Assembly: GCF_042427615.1 (NCBI RefSeq)
Contig: NZ_JBHMEZ010000012.1
Coordinates: 496,001 to 560,000, forward strand
Direction: 5' to 3'
DNA length: 64,000 nt
From: Formosa undariae
Lineage (GTDB): Bacteria > Bacteroidota > Bacteroidia > Flavobacteriales > Flavobacteriaceae
The notes below the pieces were generated by a model, which saw only the letters and a program-made list of their open reading frames with translations, was not told the origin of the DNA and did not search any database. The translations under genes and the position numbers were made by a program. Shown here piece after piece: positions 37,219-45,106 of the stretch; the first letter of the stretch is position 1, and every line of letters begins with the position of its first letter.

Positions 37219-38226
37219 TTATTTATAATACACCGTACGTTTACCTGAACCTATTTTGTATCCAATTGCAAGTTTAGCCTTAGTTAGATTAAATTTATAA
37301 TTGTTTTGATATCCAAGATCTGTAGAATACACACCTCCACCATAAATTAAACTCAAGTAATACCGCTTTGTATTATACCCCATAGCAAAGGTATAATCCA
37401 TTTTATAAATCATAGGTTTAGAAGGCCTATAAGTACCATGTTCCAAAGTAACATGTTTGTGCATAATACCAATCCCTGGCATAATATTACATGATGCTGT
37501 AAGATTATAAGGCAATTTAAAAACAGACATCACACCTGCTAAAACACCAATAGCACTACTATTATAACGCTTTATATGTGCAGATTCGTTAAAATAATCG
37601 TCATTCGGATCTTCTAAAATATTTCCGCCAGCAGAAAAGTAATCGTAAAAACCAAAAGCTCCAAAACCACCGGTTATATATACTTTCCGATCCAAATTAT
37701 CTACTCCAGCTTTAAGCATAGAATAAGAAAATTCAATATCAGGGATGGTATGTAATACATTAAATCCTACAGTAACCGATTTAATATCGTCACGAAACAC
37801 AAAAGGTTCATCAAAATTGTTTCTCACATTAAAACCACGATACGTTTGGACATAAAAATTAACATAATTCTTCTTACCTAAGATGGTTGTTCCTTGCATA
37901 TCGAACCGTTTGGTAATATTTTCTTTATTCGTTTTCAGATTAAAAGCAATATCGATTAACAGTTTACTGCTTGCAAAACCAAAACCTAAACCAAATTTAT
38001 TGTTAGGAACATAACGTGATTTAAAGCCATCTTCATTTTTAATCCGAAATTGCTTAACCTTATAATTACTAAAAAGACGCAACGAGTAGTTATCTAGATT
38101 ATGATCTATAAAGACTTTATCTATTAACTTCCAAACATCTAAAGAATCTAAATTCTTTATAACTTGAGATTGCACCGTAAAGGAAGTCGACAGCAATAGT
38201 AGTAAAATGACAATTCTTTTAATCAT
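37219..38226 (-). CDS. DUF4421 family secreted protein, probable outer-membrane barrel
   Basis: 335 residues from ATG 38226, chosen because MIKRIVILLLLLSTSFTVQSQ is then a clean signal peptide; eight extra codons are open upstream. The mature part has many short amphipathic strands (NKFGLGFGFASSKLLIDIAFNL, NYVNFYVQTYRGFNV, TFAMGYNTKRYYLSLIYGGGVY) and ends in TVYYK, as expected for DUF4421 and beta-barrel proteins of Bacteroidota. Function unknown. It converges on rlmH with 16 bp between stops. Confidence 0.75.
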   Translation of the reverse strand: MIKRIVILLLLLSTSFTVQSQVIKNLDSLDVWKLIDKVFIDHNLDNYSLRLFSNYKVKQFRIKNEDGFKSRYVPNNKFGLGFGFASSKLLIDIAFNLKTNKENITKRFDMQGTTILGKKNYVNFYVQTYRGFNVRNNFDEPFVFRDDIKSVTVGFNVLHTIPDIEFSYSMLKAGVDNLDRKVYITGGFGAFGFYDYFSAGGNILEDPNDDYFNESAHIKRYNSSAIGVLAGVMSVFKLPYNLTASCNIMPGIGIMHKHVTLEHGTYRPSKPMIYKMDYTFAMGYNTKRYYLSLIYGGGVYSTDLGYQNNYKFNLTKAKLAIGYKIGSGKRTVYYK

Positions 38227-38351
38227 ATATCGATCTGCCAAACTTATCAATTCTATTTATCTACTTTGGAAGAGTGCATAAAAATACATTAATTCCAACA
38301 ACTAGCAATTCCTGTTTTCATTGAAACTTCTAAGATTTAAAACTAGAGCAC

Positions 38352-38391
38352 AAAAAAACGGATGATAAAAAATAAATCTTATCATCCGTTA
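38352..38391 (-). terminator. Terminator of hpf
   Basis: Stem AACGGATGATAA / TTATCATCCGTT. On the minus strand it is followed by seven T and lies about 20 bp after the hpf stop. Confidence 0.8.
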
Positions 38392-38409
38392 CTTTGTAAG
38401 CCTTGTAAA

Positions 38410-38709
38410 TCATGAATTTACCAATATATGTTTTCGTTTTTTAAGTTGAGTTTCTAAATCTGCAATCGTATTTTTAACTGCTATTTCGTACGTTCTTTCT
38501 TGTGAAGATGCAAAAATTCGAGGCCCAGGAGCGCTCAATTCAATTTTACAAATTTTACCATCTTCCTTTTCCTTCTGGATCGTATCGAAAACGACTTCTG
38601 CAGAAATAATCCAATCGTATTTTAAAGCTAATTTATTCAGTTTTTCGGTTACGTGCGCATTCATAGCTTCACTAGTCGCCATATGAATGTATTGAATGTT
38701 TATAGTCAT
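38410..38709 (-). CDS. hpf: Ribosome hibernation promoting factor (short HPF/RaiA family)
   Basis: About 99 residues from ATG 38709 (MTINIQYIHMATSEAMNAHVTEKLNKL). The usual HPF family start is of the type MKVNIQSIHF, so I do not use the ATG 8 codons upstream at 38733. The core has the family's ALKYDWIISAEVVF, DGKICKIELSAPGPRIFA and ERTYEIAVKNTIADLETQLKKRK segments. HPF binds the 30S decoding site and inactivates ribosomes in stationary or starved cells. Short form, without the dimerising C-terminal domain. A perfect FNR-like palindrome lies 54 bp upstream. Confidence 0.92.
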   Translation of the reverse strand: MTINIQYIHMATSEAMNAHVTEKLNKLALKYDWIISAEVVFDTIQKEKEDGKICKIELSAPGPRIFASSQERTYEIAVKNTIADLETQLKKRKHILVNS

Positions 38710-38732
38710 AGATCGTATTTTATGTTCTCCCA

Positions 38733-38740
38733 TAAAGTTA
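38733..38740 (-). promoter_or_regulatory. Probable -7 element of hpf
   Basis: Minus-strand TAACTTTA matches seven of eight positions counted as T-A-n-n-T-T-T-G (last base A). It would start transcription near 38729, 20 bp before the ATG at 38709. Confidence 0.4.
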
Positions 38741-38762
38741 ATAATAAACAGTGTGTTTTCAT

Positions 38763-38776
38763 ATGATATTCATCAT
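38763..38776 (-). promoter_or_regulatory. FNR/CRP-type palindrome upstream of hpf
   Basis: ATGAT-ATTC-ATCAT, perfect arms that extend to six bases (T...A) on each side; core TGA-N6-TCA as in FNR boxes. The centre (38769.5) lies about 41 bp before the predicted start near 38729, the class II activator position. Confidence 0.5.
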
Positions 38777-38963
38777 AAATAATTGTGAAATAATCAGTTT
38801 TAAGCGTTACAGATTCGGTATTAAAATGTATTTAACTTAAAATCATGTTTTTAATCAATTTCATTCCAAAAACAAATTATATGCTAAATGTCTATTTTAT
38901 GGATTTTCAATTCAAAATCATTTTAAAATATTAATTTAGCCATATAAAGCTCCAAACTAAAGT

Positions 38964-39545
38964 ATGAAACTCGTATTCGCTACCAACAATAACAATAAAA
39001 TAAAGGAAGTTCAATCCTTAATCCCAAGTCATATCACGCTTTTAAGTTTAGCCGATATTGAGTGTTTTGAGGACATTCCAGAGACTCAACCTACGATTGA
39101 AGGCAATGCAATTCAAAAAGCAGAATACGTAAAAGATAATTATGGTTTCGATTGTTTTGCAGACGATACAGGTTTAGAAGTAGATGCTTTAAATGGTGCT
39201 CCAGGTGTCTATTCTGCACGTTTTGCAGGTCCGCAACGAGATGCTCTAGATAACATGAAAAAGCTCCTAACAGATTTAGAACAGTCTTCGAACAGAGACG
39301 CTAATTTTAAAACAGTTATCGCCTTATCACTTCAAAATAAAATGGAAACATTTACAGGCATTTGTGAGGGAGATATCACGAAAACGCAACACGGTACAGA
39401 TGGATTTGGCTACGACCCTATTTTTAGGCCAAAAGGTTTACAACAAACCTTCGCAGAAATGCCTCTAAGTCAAAAAAACACTATTGGTCATCGTGGTAAA
39501 GCGGTTTCTTTATTGGTTAAATATTTAAACAGTTTAGAATCATAA
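38964..39545 (+). CDS. rdgB: Non-canonical purine NTP pyrophosphatase (RdgB/HAM1)
   Basis: 193 residues. Signatures: VFATNNNNKIKE (substrate-binding SxNxxK-like start), FADDTGLEVDALNGAPGVYSARFAG with the catalytic Asp residues, GFGYDPIF, and SHRGKA-like GHRGKAV. It hydrolyses dITP, XTP and ITP to the monophosphates and keeps them out of DNA and RNA. Standard length and start. Confidence 0.96.
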   Translation: MKLVFATNNNNKIKEVQSLIPSHITLLSLADIECFEDIPETQPTIEGNAIQKAEYVKDNYGFDCFADDTGLEVDALNGAPGVYSARFAGPQRDALDNMKKLLTDLEQSSNRDANFKTVIALSLQNKMETFTGICEGDITKTQHGTDGFGYDPIFRPKGLQQTFAEMPLSQKNTIGHRGKAVSLLVKYLNSLES

Positions 39546-39602
39546 ATTAAAACACTGATTTACAATAAATTAATCATAATTAGTTTATTCGGAATAAAAC
39601 AC

Positions 39603-39610
39603 TACCTTTG
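39603..39610 (+). promoter_or_regulatory. -7 promoter element of the DEAD-box helicase gene
   Basis: TACCTTTG, exact TAnnTTTG match. It lies 112 bp before the ATG, so the mRNA would carry a leader of about 108 nt. Confidence 0.55.
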
Positions 39611-39614
39611 CAGC

Positions 39615-39722
39615 TTTAAATTCCTCAGAGAGAGGATGTGTTACTTGGAAGTTTAAGGTTAAGTATGTCGATTCCCTTCTAGTTTAACACTTACATACTT
39701 TAATCGAATACTTATTACAAGA
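39615..39722 (+). promoter_or_regulatory. Long 5' leader of the helicase mRNA
   Basis: About 108 nt between the predicted transcription start and the ATG. It contains complementary pieces: AAGTATGT (39662-39669) with ACATACTT (39693-39700), and nearby TTAAGG/TTTAA stretches that could extend the stem. Long structured leaders are common on cold-induced RNA-helicase mRNAs; no known riboswitch is recognised. Confidence 0.35.
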
Positions 39723-41558
39723 ATGAACACATTCCAAGATTTAGGTCTTAATGAAGACTTATTGCGCGCTATTACCGATATGGGCTTTGAAACCCCTAGT
39801 GAAGTCCAAGACAAAGCCATCCCATTATTATTAGAAAGTGAAATAGATTTAGTTGCATTAGCACAAACAGGAACAGGTAAAACTGCTGCGTTTGGTTTCC
39901 CAATGCTTCAAAAAATTGATATAAGCAGTAGAACAACTCAAGGGTTAATCTTATCTCCTACTCGTGAACTTTGTTTACAAATTACAAACGAAATTAAAGC
40001 TTACGGTAAATATTGTAAAGGTTTAAACGTTGTTGCTATTTACGGTGGATCTAGTATCCAAGACCAAGCAAGAGACGTAAAACGTGGTGCTCAAATTATT
40101 GTTGCAACTCCAGGACGTATGAAAGATATGATTAGCCGTAACATGGTTGATATTTCTAAGATTACTTATAGTGTACTTGATGAAGCAGATGAAATGCTTA
40201 ACATGGGTTTCAAAGAAGATATTACAGATATTTTATCGCACACACCTGCAGATAAAAACACGTGGTTATTTTCTGCAACTATGCCAAAAGAAGTTGCAAC
40301 TATTGCTAAAAAATTCATGCATAATCCTACCGAAATTACTGTAGGAAATAAAAACGAAGGTAGTACGCAAGTATCTCACGAGTACTATTTAGTAAACTCT
40401 AGAGACCGTTACCAAGCATTAAAACGTTTAGCAGATGCTAATCCAGATATTTTCTCTGTTATTTTCTGTAGAACAAAACGTGATACTCAAAAAGTAGCAG
40501 AACAACTTATTGAAGATGGTTATAACGCTGGAGCACTTCACGGTGATTTAAGCCAAAACCAACGTGATTTAGTAATGAAATCGTTTAGAAACCAACAAAT
40601 CCAAATGTTAGTTGCAACAGATGTTGCTGCTCGTGGAATTGATGTAGACGATATTACTCACGTAATTAACTACCAATTACCTGACGAAATCGAAACCTAC
40701 AATCACCGTTCTGGTCGTACTGGACGTGCTGGTAAAACAGGTATCTCTATGGTAATTGTTTCTAAAAGTGAAGTTAGAAAGATTAAAAGTATAGAGCGTA
40801 TCATTAAAAAAGAATTTATCAAAAAAGAAATTCCAGATGGAATGGAAATTTGTGAAGTTCAACTAATGTCTCTAGCAAATAAAATACACGGTACAGAAAT
40901 TAACCCTGAAATTGATAAGCATTTAGATAGTATTAATACATTATTTGCTGATACAACTAAAGACGAATTAATTCAGAAATTTTTCTCTGTAGAATTCACA
41001 CGTTTCTTTAATTACTACCAAAAATCTAAAGATTTAAACGTCGCTGAAAACTCTAGAGATAGAGAAACTAGAGAACATGTAAGCAACGACGATTCTGCTC
41101 GTTTCTTTATTAATGTTGGTACTCGTGATGGTTTCGACTGGATGAAATTAAAAGATTTCTTAAAAGAAGTTTTAGAATTAGGTCGTGACGATGTCTTTAA
41201 AGTGGATGTTAAAGAGAGCTTCTCTTTCTTTAATACTGAAAAAGAAATTAAAGGAAAAATATTAGAATTCTTTACTGATTATAAACACGACGGACGTTTT
41301 GTTAATGTTGAAGAAACAGAAAACAAAGGTGGCGGTAGTCGCGGTGGTAACAGAAGTCGTGGCGGTGGCGGCGGTGGTCGTAGTAGAGATAGAAAAGAAG
41401 GTGGATTTAGAGGAGAAAGACGTTCTAAACCAAGCGGAGATGGAAGAAGAAGAAATTCTGATTCTGACTCTAAACCAAGACGTTCAAATTCTGACTCTGG
41501 TTCAGACAGAAGAAGCGATTCTTCGTCTTCATCTAGACCAAGACGTTCTAGACGCTAA
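39723..41558 (+). CDS. DEAD-box RNA helicase with RG-rich tail
   Basis: 611 residues. Motifs in order: Q motif (GFETPSEVQDKAIP), AQTGTGKTAAFGFP (Walker A), PTRELCLQI, TPGRMKDM, DEAD (VLDEADEML), SAT, then RecA2 with VATDVAARGIDV and HRSGRTGRAG. A DbpA-like RNA-binding domain follows about 455-535 (RFFINVGTRDGFDWMKLKDFL), then a Gly/Arg/Ser-rich disordered tail from about 538. This is the DeaD/CsdA type used in cold adaptation, ribosome assembly and mRNA decay. Confidence 0.93.
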   Translation: MNTFQDLGLNEDLLRAITDMGFETPSEVQDKAIPLLLESEIDLVALAQTGTGKTAAFGFPMLQKIDISSRTTQGLILSPTRELCLQITNEIKAYGKYCKGLNVVAIYGGSSIQDQARDVKRGAQIIVATPGRMKDMISRNMVDISKITYSVLDEADEMLNMGFKEDITDILSHTPADKNTWLFSATMPKEVATIAKKFMHNPTEITVGNKNEGSTQVSHEYYLVNSRDRYQALKRLADANPDIFSVIFCRTKRDTQKVAEQLIEDGYNAGALHGDLSQNQRDLVMKSFRNQQIQMLVATDVAARGIDVDDITHVINYQLPDEIETYNHRSGRTGRAGKTGISMVIVSKSEVRKIKSIERIIKKEFIKKEIPDGMEICEVQLMSLANKIHGTEINPEIDKHLDSINTLFADTTKDELIQKFFSVEFTRFFNYYQKSKDLNVAENSRDRETREHVSNDDSARFFINVGTRDGFDWMKLKDFLKEVLELGRDDVFKVDVKESFSFFNTEKEIKGKILEFFTDYKHDGRFVNVEETENKGGGSRGGNRSRGGGGGGRSRDRKEGGFRGERRSKPSGDGRRRNSDSDSKPRRSNSDSGSDRRSDSSSSSRPRRSRR

Positions 41559-41644
41559 GCAATCTGTTAATATTTAGTCAAAAGAAATAAATCTTCTTCT
41601 AAATTGTTATTTAGTTTGCTACTTTTATGCCTAACAAAATTATA

Positions 41645-42409
41645 ATGAAATATATTTTTTTCCTTTTAGCTCTGATTTTTACATCTTCAATTGTATTTGC
41701 CCAAGAGGGTAACACAAATGTAATTGGGGTAATTATTAATGGTTCTAACGACGAACCTCTAGAAGGCGTGAATATTGTAAATATTAATCAAGTTACAGGT
41801 AGCACAACAAATGGGAAAGGTGAGTTTGAAATCGTAGCGAAAGCTAACGACACGCTTCATCTATCTTATTTAGGTTTTAAATCTATAAAAGTAAAAGTTA
41901 CAAACGACTGGATAAAATTCGGAAGTTCAACGATTGCTTTAACAGAATTAGCATTAGCATTAGAAGAAGTTATTGTAAACCAGTTTAGACTTACGGGTTA
42001 TTTAGAAGTAGATATCGCGCAAGTTCCAATTAACACGAATTACCAATATAGTATTTCGGGATTACAATACGGGTACGAGGCAGGAAAAGGTAATGGCGTA
42101 AATAAGATATTAAGTTCTATATTTAATCCCGCCGATTTCTTATACAATACCTTCGGAAAAAAAGCTCAGGAAATGAAAAAACTGAAGCAAATGAAACAAA
42201 ACGATGAGATTAGGAATTTACTATCCTCACGTTTCGACCGAGAAATGTTAACCGTTCTTTTGCAAGTAGATCGTGTAGATTTAGATGAAATTGTTAGACA
42301 ATGTAATTACTCTAAAGATTTTATAAACACAGCTACAGACCTTCAGATTCTTGACGCCATTAGTGGATGTTACGAAGAATACAAGGTGCTAAGCCGGGGT
42401 CGCAAGTAA
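41645..42409 (+). CDS. Secreted protein with carboxypeptidase-regulatory-like domain
   Basis: 254 residues from ATG 41645, which opens a clear signal peptide (MKYIFFLLALIFTSSIVFAQ). About residues 25-110 form the beta-sandwich seen at the N-terminus of TonB-dependent receptors (GVIINGSNDEPLEGVNIVNINQ, TNGKGEFEI, LSYLGFKSIKV). The rest is mostly helical and lacks a plug or barrel. These stand-alone proteins are common in Flavobacteriia and of unknown role, presumably at the cell envelope. Confidence 0.75.
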   Translation: MKYIFFLLALIFTSSIVFAQEGNTNVIGVIINGSNDEPLEGVNIVNINQVTGSTTNGKGEFEIVAKANDTLHLSYLGFKSIKVKVTNDWIKFGSSTIALTELALALEEVIVNQFRLTGYLEVDIAQVPINTNYQYSISGLQYGYEAGKGNGVNKILSSIFNPADFLYNTFGKKAQEMKKLKQMKQNDEIRNLLSSRFDREMLTVLLQVDRVDLDEIVRQCNYSKDFINTATDLQILDAISGCYEEYKVLSRGRK

Positions 42410-42428
42410 ATAAAACAACTCATATTAT

Positions 42429-42460
42429 AAGACTGTCTTTGCAAAAAGACAGTCTTTTTT
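42429..42460 (+). terminator. Rho-independent terminator
   Basis: AAGACTGTCTTT-GCAA-AAAGACAGTCTTTTTT, 20 bp after the stop of the carboxypeptidase-regulatory-like gene. Confidence 0.88.
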
Positions 42461-42766
42461 ATTTTAAGCTTTTTATTACTATACTGGGATAAGATTTGAT
42501 AAAAAACATTTAAAACTTTAATTATTTTTCTTGAATAAAATCACAGAATACGGCATATAACTCTTAAAATAATGCTAAATCTATTACTCCAGCCAATTAA
42601 AGTTGCTAAAAAAAACTCTTCAGTTATTAAATTCTTACTATATTACAACATATAAAACAAGATTAATAACTAATTAGCATTCATATTAATTATAATTTAA
42701 TATTTGTAAATTTGTAATGTCTTAGACAATAATATAATTTACAATACTGATTCACATTTTCGATTC
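42461..42766. other. Intergenic region before the acyl-CoA ligase gene
   Basis: 306 bp of AT-rich sequence without an ORF. The only element I can support is TAAATTTG at 42707-42714, a fit to TAnnTTTG, 53 bp before the start codon. Confidence 0.45.
42707..42714 (+). promoter_or_regulatory. -7 promoter element of the acyl-CoA ligase gene
   Basis: TAAATTTG, exact TAnnTTTG match; predicted leader about 49 nt. No copy of the MarR-type palindrome found at 44603 lies here. Confidence 0.5.
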
Positions 42767-44536
42767 ATGATAAACATAACACGATTATTTGATTTCCCGT
42801 ATTATCAGTTAGAGAAGTATAATTTAAATAAGTCTTTAACAACAAAATACGGAGATAAGTGGGTATCTCTATCCACACAAGACTATATAGATCAAGCCAA
42901 TGCTATTAGCAGAGGCTTACTTCGTCTTGGCATAAAACCAAACGATAAAATAGCTGTAATTTCTACGAATAATAGAACGGAGTGGAATGTAATGGATATT
43001 GGTATTTTACAAATAGGTGCTCAAAATGTACCTATATATCCAACAATTTCTGAAACAGATTACGAATATATCTTAAATCATTCTGAAGCTACATACTGTT
43101 TTGTTTCAGATACAGGCGTTTTAGATAAATTGAACAAAATTAAAGGCAACACCCAATTAAAAGGCGTGTATACTTTTGATGACATTCCGAATGAAAATAG
43201 CTGGAAAGATCTTTTAGAACTAGGAAAGAATAAATCTAACCAACTAGAAGTGGAAGCGCACAAAGCAAACGTTAAGCCTAACGATTTAGCGACCTTAATC
43301 TATACGTCTGGGACTACAGGTACACCTAAAGGTGTTATGTTATCTCATGAGAACATAGTAAGCAATGTTTTAGCCAGTGAAAGCAGAGTACCTTTCGATA
43401 AGGGAGCTTCCCGTGCGTTAAGCTTCTTACCTATTTGCCATGTTTTTGAGCGCATGCTACTCTATCTATACCAATATTGTGGTGTAGAGATTTATTTTGC
43501 CGAATCCATCGATAAAATGAGTGATAATTTAAAGGAAGTCCACCCGCATGTTATGACGGCTGTTCCTAGATTATACGAAAAAGTATATGACAAAATTGTT
43601 GCTAAAGGAGGTGAATTAACAGGCATTAAAAAAGCATTATTCTTTTGGGCTCTAGACTTAGGCCTTAAGTATGAACCTTATGGAAAAAATGGCTGGTGGT
43701 ACGAAAAACAATTAAGCATAGCTAGAAAATTAATTTTTAGTAAATGGAAAGAAGGCTTAGGTGGGGATATACAATTAATGGTATCTGGTAGTGCGCCATT
43801 ACAATCTAGATTAACACGAACATTTGCAGCAGCAGGCATACCAATAATGGAAGGCTATGGTTTAACCGAAACCTCTCCTGTTATCTCTGTTAACGACGAA
43901 AGAAATTTTGGTTTCAAAGTTGGAACGGTTGGAAAACTAATCGATAAGGTTGAAGTAAAAATAGCTGAAGACGGAGAAATCCTTGTAAAAGGTCCAAATG
44001 TTATGTTAGGCTATTACAAAGATCCTGTAAAAACAGCTTCCGTAATGACTGGAGATTTTTTCCATACTGGTGATATAGGAGAAATTGATACGGAAGGTTT
44101 TTTAAAAATTACCGATCGTAAAAAAGAAATTTTTAAAACAAGTGGTGGTAAATATGTTGCCCCTGCCGTTTTAGAAAACAGATTAAAACAATCCCGTTTT
44201 ATAGAACAGGTTATGGTTATTGGTGAAGGCGAAAAAATGCCAGCTGCTTTAATTCAGCCAAATTTCGATTTTATAAAAGAATGGGCAAAACGTCATAAGT
44301 TGGATACTAGCGATATGTCCGCAATCTTAAACAATGAACAATTCTTAAATCGTGTTCAAAGAGAAATAGATTTCGCAAACAAAAAATTTGGTAATTGGGA
44401 ACAAATTAAAGTTTTTAAAATTACTCCAGAAACTTGGTCGATAGAATTAGGGCACCTCACTCCGACCTTAAAGCTAAAACGAAAAAACATCAAAGAAATA
44501 TACAAACCTTTGATAGAATCTATATATCGTCCTTAA
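42767..44536 (+). CDS. Long-chain acyl-CoA synthetase (AMP-forming)
   Basis: 589 residues. The ANL-superfamily AMP-binding motif is LIYTSGTTGTPKGVMLSHENI; GYGLTETSPVISVN, GDFFHTGDIGEID and ITDRKKEIFKTSGGKYVAP follow, with the last Lys region typical of FadD/FAA long-chain ligases. It activates fatty acids to acyl-CoA at the membrane before beta-oxidation. A strong terminator follows, so it is a separate unit from the downstream MarR-fad genes, with which it shares pathway. Confidence 0.92.
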   Translation: MINITRLFDFPYYQLEKYNLNKSLTTKYGDKWVSLSTQDYIDQANAISRGLLRLGIKPNDKIAVISTNNRTEWNVMDIGILQIGAQNVPIYPTISETDYEYILNHSEATYCFVSDTGVLDKLNKIKGNTQLKGVYTFDDIPNENSWKDLLELGKNKSNQLEVEAHKANVKPNDLATLIYTSGTTGTPKGVMLSHENIVSNVLASESRVPFDKGASRALSFLPICHVFERMLLYLYQYCGVEIYFAESIDKMSDNLKEVHPHVMTAVPRLYEKVYDKIVAKGGELTGIKKALFFWALDLGLKYEPYGKNGWWYEKQLSIARKLIFSKWKEGLGGDIQLMVSGSAPLQSRLTRTFAAAGIPIMEGYGLTETSPVISVNDERNFGFKVGTVGKLIDKVEVKIAEDGEILVKGPNVMLGYYKDPVKTASVMTGDFFHTGDIGEIDTEGFLKITDRKKEIFKTSGGKYVAPAVLENRLKQSRFIEQVMVIGEGEKMPAALIQPNFDFIKEWAKRHKLDTSDMSAILNNEQFLNRVQREIDFANKKFGNWEQIKVFKITPETWSIELGHLTPTLKLKRKNIKEIYKPLIESIYRP

Positions 44537-44542
44537 ATTATT

Positions 44543-44574
44543 AAACTCCTTATAAAAATAAGGAGTTTTTTTTG
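44543..44574 (+). terminator. Rho-independent terminator after the acyl-CoA ligase gene
   Basis: AAACTCCTTAT-AAAA-ATAAGGAGTTTTTTTT, directly after the ligase stop. Confidence 0.88.
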
Positions 44575-44602
44575 TCTATATCTTTCGTTAAAATTTTGTT
44601 TT

Positions 44603-44620
44603 TATTATGCATGCATAATA
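44603..44620. promoter_or_regulatory. 18-bp perfect palindrome, probable MarR operator
   Basis: TATTATGCATGCATAATA reads the same on both strands. It ends 8 bp before the TATATTTG promoter element of the marR gene, so a bound dimer would sit over the -33 region. Length and symmetry are typical of MarR-family sites. Confidence 0.6.
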
Positions 44621-44628
44621 TTTTTTAC

Positions 44629-44636
44629 TATATTTG
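44629..44636 (+). promoter_or_regulatory. -7 promoter element of the marR-fad operon
   Basis: TATATTTG, exact TAnnTTTG match, 19 bp before the ATG at 44656. This supports the inner ATG as the start. Confidence 0.6.
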
Positions 44637-44655
44637 GTTTAGACAAAAAAAGAAA

Positions 44656-45087
44656 ATGAAAGATAAAACAATCGACTATGTACTAAGAACCACATGGTTA
44701 GCTGTTAACAAAATGTATAACGAACAAGGTGCTAAATTTGATAGTACAATGGCCACCGGATTCGCTTTACTAAGTATAGATCCCGAAAAAGGAACACCGT
44801 CAACCTCTTTAGGCCCAAAAATGGGCATGGAAGCGACAAGCTTATCTAGAATTATAAAGAATCTAGAAAAACAAGGGCTTATAGAACGAAAACCAAATCC
44901 TAAGGATGGCCGTGGTGTATTAATTTACTTAACCGATTTCGGAAAACAAAAACGAGAAATCTCAAGAGATCATGTTCTCCTTTTCAACGAAGCTGTAAGA
45001 GAAAATATTTCAGTAGAGAAAATTAACCATTTTTACGAAGTTGCAGAAGTGATCAACGATTTAATTTCAAACAAAAAAATATATTAA
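44656..45087 (+). CDS. MarR-family transcriptional regulator of fatty-acid oxidation
   Basis: 143 residues from ATG 44656 (MKDKTIDYVLRTTWLAVNKM). The frame is open upstream to 44572, but that part contains the terminator tail, the palindrome and the promoter, so it is not translated. The winged helix is clear: MGMEATSLSRIIKNLEKQGLIERKPNPKDGRGVLIYLTDFGKQ, with the DGRG wing. It is the first gene of the operon that includes fadB, fadA and the acyl-CoA dehydrogenase (19 bp to fadB). Likely a repressor released by a fatty acyl-CoA, acting on its own promoter; ligand is inference. Confidence 0.9.
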   Translation: MKDKTIDYVLRTTWLAVNKMYNEQGAKFDSTMATGFALLSIDPEKGTPSTSLGPKMGMEATSLSRIIKNLEKQGLIERKPNPKDGRGVLIYLTDFGKQKREISRDHVLLFNEAVRENISVEKINHFYEVAEVINDLISNKKIY

Positions 45088-45106
45088 CGAAAGCCTATTT
45101 AATAAA

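Noticed and set aside
41299..41577. 92-codon frame overlapping the helicase C-terminus
   Set aside because: A shadow of the repetitive Gly/Arg/Ser-coding tail in another frame; low-complexity Val/Glu/Leu product.
44572..44655. N-terminal extension of the MarR regulator
   Set aside because: This stretch holds the terminator tail, the palindrome and the promoter of the gene, so it should not be translated.
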